Source of the DNA: Bacteroidota bacterium
GTDB lineage: Bacteria > Bacteroidota > Bacteroidia > B-17B0 > Aurantibacillaceae
Assembly (NCBI GenBank): GCA_023433205.1
Contig: JAEZDS010000200.1
Span: 1-9,545, forward strand
Direction of reading: 5' to 3'
DNA: 9,545 nt
Shown here: piece by piece, positions 1 to 7,152 of the stretch
Numbering within the stretch: position 1 is the stretch's first letter
Layout: each line of letters opens with the position of its first letter
Translations under genes and position numbers: made by a program
Notes under the pieces: generated by a model
Seen by the model: only the letters and a program-made list of their open reading frames with translations
Told to the model about the DNA's origin: nothing
Database searches by the model: none

Positions 1-15
1 TTGTATAAGACACAG
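1..15. other. Probable Nextera transposon-end (adapter) remnant
   Basis: The first 15 bases (TTGTATAAGACACAG) match the last 15 bases of the Tn5/Nextera mosaic end (GTGTATAAGAGACAG) at 13 of 15 positions, including the final ACAG. The match stops exactly where the histidine kinase reading frame becomes open; an in-frame TAA at 6-8 lies inside it. The simplest reading is untrimmed, error-containing adapter at a contig edge, so these bases and that stop are probably not genomic. A chance match is possible. Confidence 0.55.
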
Positions 16-1385
16 TGATAGAGGGAGCCCACAAAGGCCGGAGGGAACATGAATGCGAGTGCAGATTTATGATCGGTTCGCAGGAAAAAGTTATCTGGAC
101 CAGGGGAGTTGTTGAAATGAAGAATGACACGCCGCTCCTGCTTAAAGGCACAGTGATGGATGTGACAGCCCGGCACCGCATCACCCGCAAACTGCAGAAG
201 AATGAAGAACTTTATAAACAGGCTGAACGGCTGGCACATCTTGGCAACTGGACATACGATCTCCGTTCAGGTGAGATCAGCTGGTCTGATGAGCTGTACC
301 GTATCTTCAACATGTCGCCTCAGTCAAAAGAAATTAGTCTCGAATTTTTCCTGAGCATGGTTCATCCCGATGATCAGAGTTTGCTCCGTTATCAGCTGCG
401 AAAGATCCTGGTAGACATGCAGATTGATTACAGGATAAGAATAGTTTTGCCGGGAAACATCACCAAACACCTGCTTGGAAAAGGTGAGATACTGAAAGAT
501 CAGAATAACAAGGCGCAAAAGATCATTGGCACATGTCAGGACATCAGCCGAGAAGTGCAGATGACGGAAGAGCTGAAACTTCGTGAAGAAAATCTGGCGC
601 TTTTGAACCAGTCGCTGGAAGAGAAGAACACCGAGCTGCAGCACCGCAATGAAGAACTTACTTCCTTTAATTATGTGGCAAGCCACGACCTGCAGGAGCC
701 ATTGAGGAAAATAAAGACCTTTAGCGATCTGGCACTTTCCCGCGAAAGTGAACGGTTGTCGGATATCGGTAAAGGCTGGCTCGACAGGATCAGTAATGCT
801 GCCGGAAGAATGCAGAAACTGATCCATGACCTGCTTGCGTTTTCGCGGACACAGCTTTACGATGATTCCAGAGCAGAAGTTGATCTCAATGAGGTGATGG
901 AGGGAATAAAAAGCAACTATGAGTCAGAAATTACTGCCGGCGAACTTACTATTGAATGCGGGACACTTCCTTCTGTGATCGGCATACCTTTTCAATTGCA
1001 GCAACTGCTTTCAAACCTGGTAAGCAATTCAGTAAAATACCGCCGCGAAGGGCAGAACACCTGCGTTCGAATCTCCTGTTCAAAAGCTGAGGTGATTGGG
1101 TCAGTTCAAAAACCTGACCGGCACTATCTGAAAATTACAGTGGCTGACAACGGCATTGGGTTCGAGCAGAAGTACGCACGTAAGATCTTCGAGATATTTC
1201 AGCGTCTGCATGGGCAGCTCAGTTATTCGGGAACCGGAATAGGACTGGCTATTTGTAAAAAAATTGTTGAGAACCATAATGGTTTTATCCGCGCTGCAGG
1301 CATGCCTGATGAGGGAGCTGTGTTTGATGTGTACCTCCCCCAAAGCATAGTTTTGCCTGAAAAAAAAGGTACCCCTGAAAACTAA
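15..1385 (+). CDS. PAS-domain sensor histidine kinase, 5'-truncated
   Basis: Autophosphorylating sensor kinase of a two-component system; no cognate regulator is in the window. In order (residues counted from the GTG at 15): the C-terminal half of a PAS_3/PAC fold (about 1-58, ending GTVMDVTARHR); a complete PAS_3 domain (about 65-180, ending GTCQDISRE); a coiled coil (about 182-216); a HisKA dimerisation domain with H-box ASHDLQEPL and phospho-acceptor His224; and a HATPase_c domain with N-box residues Asn334 and Asn338, G1 box DNGIGF (378-383) and G2 box GTGIG (406-410). All catalytic motifs are intact. There is no TM segment in the visible part, so it is either cytosolic or its membrane part lies upstream. 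The GTG at 15 is not a believable start: the first PAS domain begins mid-fold directly after adapter-like sequence. The stop overlaps that of the convergent aminotransferase. Confidence 0.93.
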   Translation: MIEGAHKGRREHECECRFMIGSQEKVIWTRGVVEMKNDTPLLLKGTVMDVTARHRITRKLQKNEELYKQAERLAHLGNWTYDLRSGEISWSDELYRIFNMSPQSKEISLEFFLSMVHPDDQSLLRYQLRKILVDMQIDYRIRIVLPGNITKHLLGKGEILKDQNNKAQKIIGTCQDISREVQMTEELKLREENLALLNQSLEEKNTELQHRNEELTSFNYVASHDLQEPLRKIKTFSDLALSRESERLSDIGKGWLDRISNAAGRMQKLIHDLLAFSRTQLYDDSRAEVDLNEVMEGIKSNYESEITAGELTIECGTLPSVIGIPFQLQQLLSNLVSNSVKYRREGQNTCVRISCSKAEVIGSVQKPDRHYLKITVADNGIGFEQKYARKIFEIFQRLHGQLSYSGTGIGLAICKKIVENHNGFIRAAGMPDEGAVFDVYLPQSIVLPEKKGTPEN

Positions 1386-2560
1386 TACTGCCTCTGTTTT
1401 AGCAGAACGCCTTCTTGTTGTATTGTGTTCAGCGCATCATACAAATTGTCCAGGTCCTCATCTCTGTTAAATGCGTTTATTGAGTAACGCAGGTACACAT
1501 CGTTGTTGTGCGGCATAACCGGCACTTCTATTTTATGCTTTTCAAAAAGCAGTTTCTGTAAACCTTCGGGGTCTGGGGTACGTACCGGAATACTCAGCAT
1601 CTGTGTGATAAAATCCTCGTTCACGGGTGCAAGCAATTCACACTGCAGCAGCTCTGAAAAACGCTCCGCATTACGCTGCACCATTTCCCTGCTTTTTGCA
1701 GCCGCCTCTTCCCAGTTATTTTTCCTCATAAACTCTATTGCCGCCGGAATGGTCAGAAAAGCGCTGTAATCGCGGGTGCCTTGCCCTTCATGGTGATCAA
1801 GGAACTGTGAATGCGAGGGTTTGGCGCTTTGATACCCCCAGCTCACCACCAGTGGATCGAGTTTTGCCTGAAATGAACGTTCCACGTAAATGAAGGCCGA
1901 GCCTTTTGGCGTAAGCATCCATTTGTGGCAGGCGCCTGTGTACATGGTTGCACCGAGCCGGCTGAGGTTGAGTGGCAGCAACCCGGGACCATGAGCACCA
2001 TCAACAAAACAGGGAATTTTTTTGTCGCGTGCTGCCGCACAGATCTGCTCAACCGGCAGGCGCAAAGCTGTAGTGCTGGTTACGTGGCTTATAAAAATTA
2101 GTCTGGTATTTTGTGTAATACCCCCCTGTATTGCCGAAACAATCTGTTGCTGTGATTGCACCGGAAGCGGTATGTGGCGGCGAACAAGCTTTGCGCCGCT
2201 TCTTTTGCATACGAAGTCCCAGGTTTTTTCGCAGGCCCCGTATTCAAGATCAGTGGTCAGTATCTCATCGCCGGGTTTCAGCTGCAGACTTTTGGCCACT
2301 ATATTCACAGCGTAGCTGGGGTTAGTCACATACACCAGGTCATCGGCCGGGCACCCCAGATACCGGCCCAGTGCCTCACGCGATCTTTTTAAGTACTGTG
2401 GACCTTTACTGATAAAAAACTGCACCGGCTCTTCTTCCAGCTCACGCTGAAACTGCTGGTATTTTTCAAAAACCGGACGGGCGCACGCGCCAAAGGAGCC
2501 AAAATTGAGATAGGTAATGTCTTCCTTCAGCATGAATTGTGATCGTAGGGGGCTGCTCAT
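1382..2560 (-). CDS. PLP-dependent class V aminotransferase (isopenicillin-N epimerase-like)
   Basis: Fold-type I PLP enzyme of the class V aminotransferase / cysteine desulfurase superfamily, cytosolic, 392 aa from the chosen start, which is normal for the family. The N-terminus YLNFGSFGAC is the substrate-side glycine-rich motif typical of the isopenicillin-N epimerase-like branch. PLP-binding residues are visible: Asp187 and His190 in FVDGAHGPG and the Schiff-base Lys213 in ACHKWM. The actual substrate cannot be read from sequence; members of this branch include epimerases, desulfurases and kynureninase-like enzymes. The frame stays open upstream to 2878, but that part reads into the neighbouring gene and lacks family similarity. 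The ATG at 2560 sits just after a TAnnTTTG box (2566-2573), implying a leaderless or near-leaderless message. The ATG at 2533 (MLKEDITYLNFG) is the main alternative start, with a roughly 28-nt leader. Confidence 0.88.
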   Translation of the reverse strand: MSSPLRSQFMLKEDITYLNFGSFGACARPVFEKYQQFQRELEEEPVQFFISKGPQYLKRSREALGRYLGCPADDLVYVTNPSYAVNIVAKSLQLKPGDEILTTDLEYGACEKTWDFVCKRSGAKLVRRHIPLPVQSQQQIVSAIQGGITQNTRLIFISHVTSTTALRLPVEQICAAARDKKIPCFVDGAHGPGLLPLNLSRLGATMYTGACHKWMLTPKGSAFIYVERSFQAKLDPLVVSWGYQSAKPSHSQFLDHHEGQGTRDYSAFLTIPAAIEFMRKNNWEEAAAKSREMVQRNAERFSELLQCELLAPVNEDFITQMLSIPVRTPDPEGLQKLLFEKHKIEVPVMPHNNDVYLRYSINAFNRDEDLDNLYDALNTIQQEGVLLKQRQY

Positions 2561-2565
2561 GGGCG

Positions 2566-2573
2566 CAAACTTA
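2566..2573 (-). promoter_or_regulatory. Bacteroidota -7 box for the aminotransferase gene
   Basis: On the minus strand this reads TAAGTTTG, a full match to TAnnTTTG, 5 bases before the ATG at 2560. No good TTG -33 element was found at the expected spacing. The predicted transcription start falls almost on the ATG. Confidence 0.5.
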
Positions 2574-2591
2574 TAAAATACCACTGTACCA

Positions 2592-2609
2592 GCCTTAAAT
2601 ATTAAAGGC
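2592..2609. promoter_or_regulatory. 18-bp near-perfect palindrome in divergent promoter region
   Basis: GCCTTAAATATTAAAGGC pairs at 8 of 9 positions, with only an A/A mismatch. It lies upstream of the aminotransferase -7 box, over the -33 region, in the roughly 160-bp gap between two divergent genes. It could be an operator for a dimeric regulator; this is inference. A 9-bp direct repeat, AATACCACT, occurs at 2577-2585 and 2651-2659 on either side of it. Confidence 0.35.
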
Positions 2610-2719
2610 GGGGAGGTTTTTACCCATGTTGGGCTTGTGGCTCTAATCACAATACCACTATGCAGGTGCTTCTGCTGAGGGTATGTAAATTGATGTTGTT
2701 TGTTTTTAAATACGGACAG

Positions 2720-4822
2720 ATGAGATGCATTTTTACCTTTCTTGTATGCACCATGTTTTTTGAGGTGCATTCGCAGGTGCCCGATTGGGCCTGGGCCAGC
2801 ACTGCCGGTTCCTCCGGCGATGACGAAGCAACCAGTGTTGCCGCAGATGTGTCGGGAAACGTTTATGTGACCGGGCATTTTAGCGGAGGCTCGCTGGTGG
2901 CCGGAAGTTTTACGCTTTCCAATCCTTCGCCGGGAAACCGGCAGTTCTTTCTCATAAAGTACGACCGCACAGGCGCTGTGCTGTGGGCAAAGTCAGCAGG
3001 AGGAAGCGACGACGATGAGGGAACCTCGGTGGCTGTTGATGGCAGCGGTAATGTTTATGTATGCGGAAGTTTCGAAAGTGCTTCAATAAATTTTGGCACT
3101 GCGGCGCTGAACAATAACAGTAATGCCGGTCTGGCAGATATATTTCTGGTAAAATACAATGCTGCCGGAAGTCTGCAGTGGGCGAAAACATACGGAGACG
3201 GACTTCAGGAAGTGGCCAATGACATAGCTGTTGATGCTGCCGGAAATATTGCCATGACCGGTAATTTTTTCAGCCTGTCGGTATTGTTCGGCAACTACGG
3301 TGTCATTAATTCGGGTGTAAGCGACGCTTTTGTGGCAAAGTTCAATACTAACGGTTCTGCGCTTTGGGCCAAACGTATTGGCGGCGGGCAAACCGATAAC
3401 GGTGTGGGCGTGGGTATCGACGGCAATGGCAATGTATATGTGGCCGGTGATTATAACAGCAATACCGTCTCCTCTTTTTCTCCCGCTCTGAGTAACTCAG
3501 GAGGCTTCGATATTTTTCTGGCGAAATTCGACAATTCGGGAAACGTCCTGTTTAGCCAGCGTTATGGCGGAAGCGGTGATGAAAGTCCAACTGCCTTACA
3601 TGTTCAGAGCAACGGTAACATTTTTTTGTGTGGATATTTTGAAAGTGGCTCCTTGCAGTTTGGAACAACCACAATCAGCAATGTGGTAAGCAGAAGTATG
3701 TTTCTGGCCAGAATGAGCAATGCGGGAGTTGCGCAGTGGGCGCAGAAATACAGTGGCACTCAGAACAGTATTCCCTCATCTCTTGCCCAGGGCGGTACAA
3801 GTATTTATATGAGCGGTTCATTCGACATGACCTCGGTTACCTTTGGTTCTTCCACGCTTAATAAAAGCGGAGCACTCGACGCATTTGTGATAGAGCACGA
3901 TATGTCTAATGGAAATGTGCTTTGGGCCAGAAACACCGGATCTCAGGGTCTGGAACAGAGTAACGGCGTTGCGGTTGGTGAAGGGCATGTTCACATCGCC
4001 GGTTTGTTTACAGGTACTTTGGTTTTGCGCGACAATAACCTGCCTGCAGAAGGCTCGTCTGACGCCTTTGTGAGCAAACTGTGCAATCCTCCTGCTGCAC
4101 CCCTGAGCGCAAGCGGGTCAACGGTCTGTCCGGGTGTACCTCTCACCTTAAACGCGAACACGCCTCCGGGCACCGGTGCTGTGTGGTACAATGCTTCAGC
4201 CGGAGGCACTCCGGTACATCAGGGTTCAACTTATTCCCCTGGCAGCAGTGCTACTTTTTATGTGGCGTCCAGGGATACAAACAGCGGTTGTGGCATGTAC
4301 AGCAATACCCGTCTTCCGGCATCAGGCGCATATCTGAGTGGACCACAACCTACGGTGTCGGTGAGTGGTCACACTTTGAGTGCCGCTGGCAACGGCAGTG
4401 TTTCAGCCTGGTATAACTGTGAGAGTACACAAACCGTGAGCGGGCAAACTAATTCAAATTATGTGATCAATACTACAGGCCACTATGCTGTTATAATGGT
4501 ATCGCCTCAGGGTTGTGTAGATACCAGTGCCTGCAATCATTATAGTTACACGCCCGGCCAGCCTACTGTTATAGTAACTCCCGGTGTTTCTGAGAATTCA
4601 GAATCACAGATTACGCTGAAGATATACCCCAATCCTTCAACCGGGTTTTTTACTGTAACCTCAAACGGGCAGCGCGAATGTATCATTGTGAATGCCTTAG
4701 GGATGGAAATTGAGCGTTTTGTAGCGGGCGATGCAGTGAGAGTAGGGCCGCTTGACCCTGGTCTGTATTTTGTTGTTCCTGTCCAAAGCAGGCAGGTTTA
4801 CCGGGTGGTAGTAACCCGATAA
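2720..4822 (+). CDS. Secreted SBBP-repeat beta-propeller protein with T9SS type A sorting domain
   Basis: Extracellular or cell-surface protein of about 700 aa. From the ATG at 2720 there is a signal peptide (MRCIFTFLVC..., likely cleavage after VHS before Gln). Seven SBBP-type repeats follow, spaced 61-65 aa, each marked by a GNVYVxG-like strand (residues 46, 110, 175, 237, 299, 360 and 422) and by LWAK and DxFLxK(Y/F) motifs; seven suggests a closed seven-bladed propeller. Next is an Ig-like region (about 460-535, with APLSASGSTVCPG and YVASRD), then a second Cys-containing region (about 540-615). A T9SS type A C-terminal domain with YPNPSTG (636-642) ends in VYRVVVTR. The sorting domain is normally removed on export by PorU. 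Binding target unknown. The frame is open from 2660, but the ATG at 2720 gives a cleaner signal peptide. It probably shares the terminator at 4953-4978. Confidence 0.88.
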   Translation: MRCIFTFLVCTMFFEVHSQVPDWAWASTAGSSGDDEATSVAADVSGNVYVTGHFSGGSLVAGSFTLSNPSPGNRQFFLIKYDRTGAVLWAKSAGGSDDDEGTSVAVDGSGNVYVCGSFESASINFGTAALNNNSNAGLADIFLVKYNAAGSLQWAKTYGDGLQEVANDIAVDAAGNIAMTGNFFSLSVLFGNYGVINSGVSDAFVAKFNTNGSALWAKRIGGGQTDNGVGVGIDGNGNVYVAGDYNSNTVSSFSPALSNSGGFDIFLAKFDNSGNVLFSQRYGGSGDESPTALHVQSNGNIFLCGYFESGSLQFGTTTISNVVSRSMFLARMSNAGVAQWAQKYSGTQNSIPSSLAQGGTSIYMSGSFDMTSVTFGSSTLNKSGALDAFVIEHDMSNGNVLWARNTGSQGLEQSNGVAVGEGHVHIAGLFTGTLVLRDNNLPAEGSSDAFVSKLCNPPAAPLSASGSTVCPGVPLTLNANTPPGTGAVWYNASAGGTPVHQGSTYSPGSSATFYVASRDTNSGCGMYSNTRLPASGAYLSGPQPTVSVSGHTLSAAGNGSVSAWYNCESTQTVSGQTNSNYVINTTGHYAVIMVSPQGCVDTSACNHYSYTPGQPTVIVTPGVSENSESQITLKIYPNPSTGFFTVTSNGQRECIIVNALGMEIERFVAGDAVRVGPLDPGLYFVVPVQSRQVYRVVVTR
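2786..4084 (+). repeat. Seven tandem SBBP repeats (about 186 bp each) inside the propeller gene
   Basis: Seven diverged coding repeats of roughly 62 codons, each containing a GN(V/I)(Y/F)-x-x-G strand, a DxF(L/V)xK strand and usually a W-A-(K/R/Q) motif. They are recognisable at protein level, with only short stretches of DNA identity, so they are old duplications rather than a recent expansion. Confidence 0.8.
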
Positions 4823-5188
4823 CGCCATTGCACGGGAGCATTAGCCATGAAGCCGCGTCGCGCATCTGCGCCTGGTGGTGTGCCCGGAAAACGTTTGTTT
4901 GAAGCGGGTACTTTCCGCGCACCTTCTTAACCGGAAGCATGGTGAAAAAAAGGCCGCTCCTGCGGGGGCGGCTTTTTTATGGTTATCAATCACAGATTAG
5001 AATGTGGAAAAATAGCAACAACTATGCTGACCGTTAGTACAGGTACACCAACTGTCTGACTGAAATAAAGTTGATCCGGAAGGTACATTAGGCTTGCAAA
5101 CACAGCAGTAACCTTGTTTCACGGCTGGCAGCGTTCCTTCGGATACCATTGGGGTATTTGTTTTGCAGAAGGCACTAAAACATACACT
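4823..5188. other. Intergenic region, terminator only
   Basis: Gap of 366 bases between the propeller gene and the small lipoprotein gene. It holds the strong hairpin terminator at 4953-4978. A 27-codon ATG frame at 4847-4930 has no recognisable features. No RNA gene, repeat or clear TAnnTTTG promoter was found in the rest. Confidence 0.5.
4953..4978 (+). terminator. Rho-independent terminator, probably bidirectional
   Basis: The stem GCCGCTCC / GGGGCGGC (4953-4960 with 4965-4972, one G-U pair) has a TGCG loop. It is followed by six T (4973-4978) and preceded by seven A (4945-4951), so it could work on both strands. It lies 130 bases after the propeller gene stop. Confidence 0.88.
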
Positions 5189-5353
5189 ATGAAAAAATTC
5201 ACAATAACAGCTGCAGTGTTGAGTGCGGGACTGCTTTTAAGTTCCTGCGACATGATTGAAGGCATCTTTAAAGCAGGTATGATCTGGGGCATTATTCTGG
5301 TGGTGCTGGTGGTTGCCCTGATTATCTGGCTGGTTCGTAAAGCTAAAAGGTAG
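5189..5353 (+). CDS. Small lipoprotein with C-terminal membrane segment
   Basis: 54 aa. The N-terminal signal MKKFTITAAVLSAG leads to the lipobox LLSSC, so Cys20 would be lipidated after signal peptidase II cleavage. A short amphipathic stretch (DMIEGIFKAG) follows. Then comes a strong hydrophobic helix (about residues 31-49, WGIILVVLVVALIIWLV) and a basic tail, RKAKR. The mature product is thus only about 35 aa, lipid-anchored at one end and membrane-spanning at the other. The frame is open from 5114, but the ATG at 5189 starts the signal peptide exactly. Small Bacteroidota proteins of this layout are, to my knowledge, common and functionally uncharacterised; function unknown. It ends 31 bases before the convergent caspase-like gene. 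Confidence 0.75.
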   Translation: MKKFTITAAVLSAGLLLSSCDMIEGIFKAGMIWGIILVVLVVALIIWLVRKAKR

Positions 5354-5384
5354 TGTGCTGATTGTTGAAAATCGCCACACCAGG

Positions 5385-6158
5385 TCAGTCAGAGGCAAGT
5401 AACAGGCTTAGCAGAAAGATGGTAAGTGCAACCGCATTGATGCCACTGTTTTGTGCAGCGGGAAGGCCCGGCCGGGGGGCGGGCATAGCCATTGCAAAGG
5501 GCAATTTTATATTGCCGCTCCTGTAGCTGATCTCCGGTGACAGATCGCAACCTTCTGCCTGCAGCAACTGAGGCACCTCGTGGCCGGCGGCGAGAATCGA
5601 CTTCAGGTGAAACTTGTTCTCGATGGAAGGTACTTTGCTCGCAAGTTGCAGAAGTTTCTGGGTAAAGGCACCGGCATAAAGCTGGTCGGCAGAGGTTCTG
5701 GCATGCATGATCATTTGTCCCGCATCGCAGCGTTCAATCCATTTGTCGTACATCCTCCGCGCCAGTTCAAATTCGTTTGGTTTTCCCACAAAATGTATCA
5801 CCTCTTTGCTGAAGGATTCGGGACAGGTATCAACCAGCACCAGCTGTTTTTCAGAACTGTTAAGAAGATCGGTGTCTCTGATAAAATCGCCATTCAGCAC
5901 AAGAAAGCGGTTGCCGTTACTGTCGCCAAAACTTTGACCCGAAAAGCAGGTTATGGTGTAGTCGGCATGCATTCCTGCCACAACTTCTGTGATCTGCTGT
6001 ACAGTTGGATTGTCGAGCACGTGTATCTCATGCGCTGCCCAGGCTCCCCCTCTTGGCGATAATAGAAAATTACGTGTGGCCTCAAGATCGCTGTTGGCAG
6101 CACCATTTAGTTCGCCCCTCAGAGGAGCGCTTATCAATAAAGCTTTTCTGGAAATCAT
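5385..6158 (-). CDS. Caspase-like (peptidase C14 fold) protein, probable pseudo-enzyme
   Basis: 257 aa from the ATG at 6158. The first strand, KALLISAP, the segment LNGAANSDLEATRNFLLSP, RGGAWAAHEIHVLDNPT, and the pair DYTITCFSGQ / LVLVDTCPE follow the order and spacing of bacterial caspase-family proteins. In those, FSGHG carries the catalytic His and D(S/C)C the catalytic Cys. Here the Cys is kept (Cys112) but Gln75 replaces the His, so normal dyad catalysis is unlikely. A further family-like motif, GAFTQKLLQLAS, lies at about 163-174. The C-terminus ends in a short hydrophobic stretch (about 241-255), perhaps a membrane tail anchor. There is no signal peptide. An upstream TTG at 6215 is possible but reduces family fit. 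A -7 box at 6239-6246 suggests its own promoter. Family assignment is by motif reading only. Confidence 0.68.
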   Translation of the reverse strand: MISRKALLISAPLRGELNGAANSDLEATRNFLLSPRGGAWAAHEIHVLDNPTVQQITEVVAGMHADYTITCFSGQSFGDSNGNRFLVLNGDFIRDTDLLNSSEKQLVLVDTCPESFSKEVIHFVGKPNEFELARRMYDKWIERCDAGQMIMHARTSADQLYAGAFTQKLLQLASKVPSIENKFHLKSILAAGHEVPQLLQAEGCDLSPEISYRSGNIKLPFAMAMPAPRPGLPAAQNSGINAVALTIFLLSLLLASD

Positions 6159-6238
6159 TTGTCTGTTTACCCTTTGTGTGTAATGCCAATTTACGAAAAA
6201 GGCAACGCTCCTCAAAGGACCAGGGCCTTATCTTTCAA

Positions 6239-6246
6239 CAAAATTA
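6239..6246 (-). promoter_or_regulatory. Bacteroidota -7 box upstream of the caspase-like gene
   Basis: Minus strand TAATTTTG matches TAnnTTTG fully. It would give a leader of about 75 nt to the ATG at 6158, or about 18 nt to a TTG at 6215. No convincing -33 TTG was seen. Confidence 0.4.
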
Positions 6247-6335
6247 ACAACATGCAGGTCCGGGCGGGAAGCAGTTGAATATGACTGAACAGGTCAGCTT
6301 ATCAGAAAACTACGCTTTGAGGTGCGTCAGCATTG

Positions 6336-6584
6336 TTACGCCTTTTTTTGTTCGTCGAGCAACTGGAAATTTGCCAGAAAATCTTCCACTCTCATGTGCG
6401 ACATCTGACCCTGGCTGGTGGTAGCCCAATTGTAAAAACAAACATGAGGATGCCAGTTACCTTCACTCTCTTCCCAGGCAACAACCGCTTTAATGGTCTC
6501 TTTTTCATCTTTGCTGTTAAGAAAAGGTTTATCTACCATTTGCAGATATTCCTTTGATCTTTCTATGGCCTCGTCGTGTGACAT
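6336..6584 (-). CDS. Small hypothetical protein
   Basis: 82 aa from the ATG at 6584 (MSHDEAIERSKEYLQMVDKP). It is acidic and soluble, has no signal peptide or TM segment, and is rich in aromatic and His residues in the middle (NWHPHVCFYNW). I do not recognise the family. The helix-like start followed by alternating hydrophobic residues (IKAVVAWEE... WHPHVCFYNW) looks like a compact alpha/beta domain. The frame stays open to a GTG at 6728, adding 48 residues that include four closely spaced Cys (CGELC...GAC...SAC); I prefer the ATG because the extension is low in predicted structure, but the longer form is possible. It lies 177 bases upstream of the caspase-like gene on the same strand; no common function is evident. 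Confidence 0.6.
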   Translation of the reverse strand: MSHDEAIERSKEYLQMVDKPFLNSKDEKETIKAVVAWEESEGNWHPHVCFYNWATTSQGQMSHMRVEDFLANFQLLDEQKKA

Positions 6585-6786
6585 AAGGGAATCTTTGCAA
6601 GCTGAAGGCCACCCGCAGGCTCCCCAGCCTGAGCAAAGTTCGCCACAAAAAGTATCAGCCTGAGGCGATCCTGACCCGCAAAGCCTTGTTTTGACGCTGG
6701 AACGGAAATTGAAAATACCTGTTACCACAAACCGACATCAGCGCCACTGAAACGGCAATGATGGGATACGGTCAGTAATTATGAGC

Positions 6787-6801
6787 GGGAAAGACCTTCC
6801 C
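6787..6801 (+). repeat. Small hairpin directly before a terminator
   Basis: GGGAA / TTCCC (6787-6791 with 6797-6801), 5-nt loop. It abuts the terminator stem at 6803, giving two stacked hairpins on the plus strand. Significance uncertain. Confidence 0.35.
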
Positions 6802-6802
6802 C

Positions 6803-6839
6803 CCAAAAGCCGGTTCACGAGATCCGGCTTTTGGTTTTT
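6803..6839 (+). terminator. Strong plus-strand terminator with no upstream gene
   Basis: A perfect 11-bp stem, CCAAAAGCCGG / CCGGCTTTTGG (6803-6813 with 6824-6834), 10-nt loop, then five T (6835-6839). On the minus strand the stem is followed by G-rich sequence, so it works for plus-strand transcripts. The nearest plus-strand ORF upstream is more than 1.4 kb away (5189-5353). Confidence 0.75.
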
Positions 6840-7152
6840 ATTGAATTCAAAAAACAGCCGGTTTTTGCTAGAGATGATCTCAGGTAACTGTGGGAAAACC
6901 CGAGGACGGACTTTGCAGGGAGCCGGTTTGACTAACAGCTGAACGTTTCGGATTTATATGGGGTTTCCCCTCGGTATTTACTCGCAAATCATTCACATTA
7001 TACAATTTGGCTCACTTGCGGTTATACCTTCTAAAATGCAACTGACTTCCTAGGTAGTTCCGGTTTCAGCCGGCAGTTTCTCTTTTTCGGGAAAAAAAAT
7101 CCACAATTCAACTGGGAATCTGCAGTGCGGCAGCCTGATTTTGTGTACACTG

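Noticed and set aside
1060..1080. tRNA T-loop-like GTTCGAATC
   Set aside because: It lies inside the kinase ATPase domain coding sequence (CVRIS), and no acceptor, D or anticodon arms can be built around it.
2561..2878. N-terminal extension of the aminotransferase frame to 2878
   Set aside because: It crosses the promoter region and the start of the divergent propeller gene, and its product has no family resemblance; the ATG at 2560 fits the family length.
4847..4930. 27-codon ATG ORF after the propeller gene
   Set aside because: No recognisable features, rich in Arg/Pro/Gly as expected by chance in GC-rich sequence, and no promoter; lies between the propeller stop and its terminator.
6845..6905. 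Possible RNase P fragment because AAAGTCCG occurs on the minus strand nearby
   Set aside because: The eight-base match stands alone; the surrounding conserved P4 and 3' ACAGAA elements are missing.
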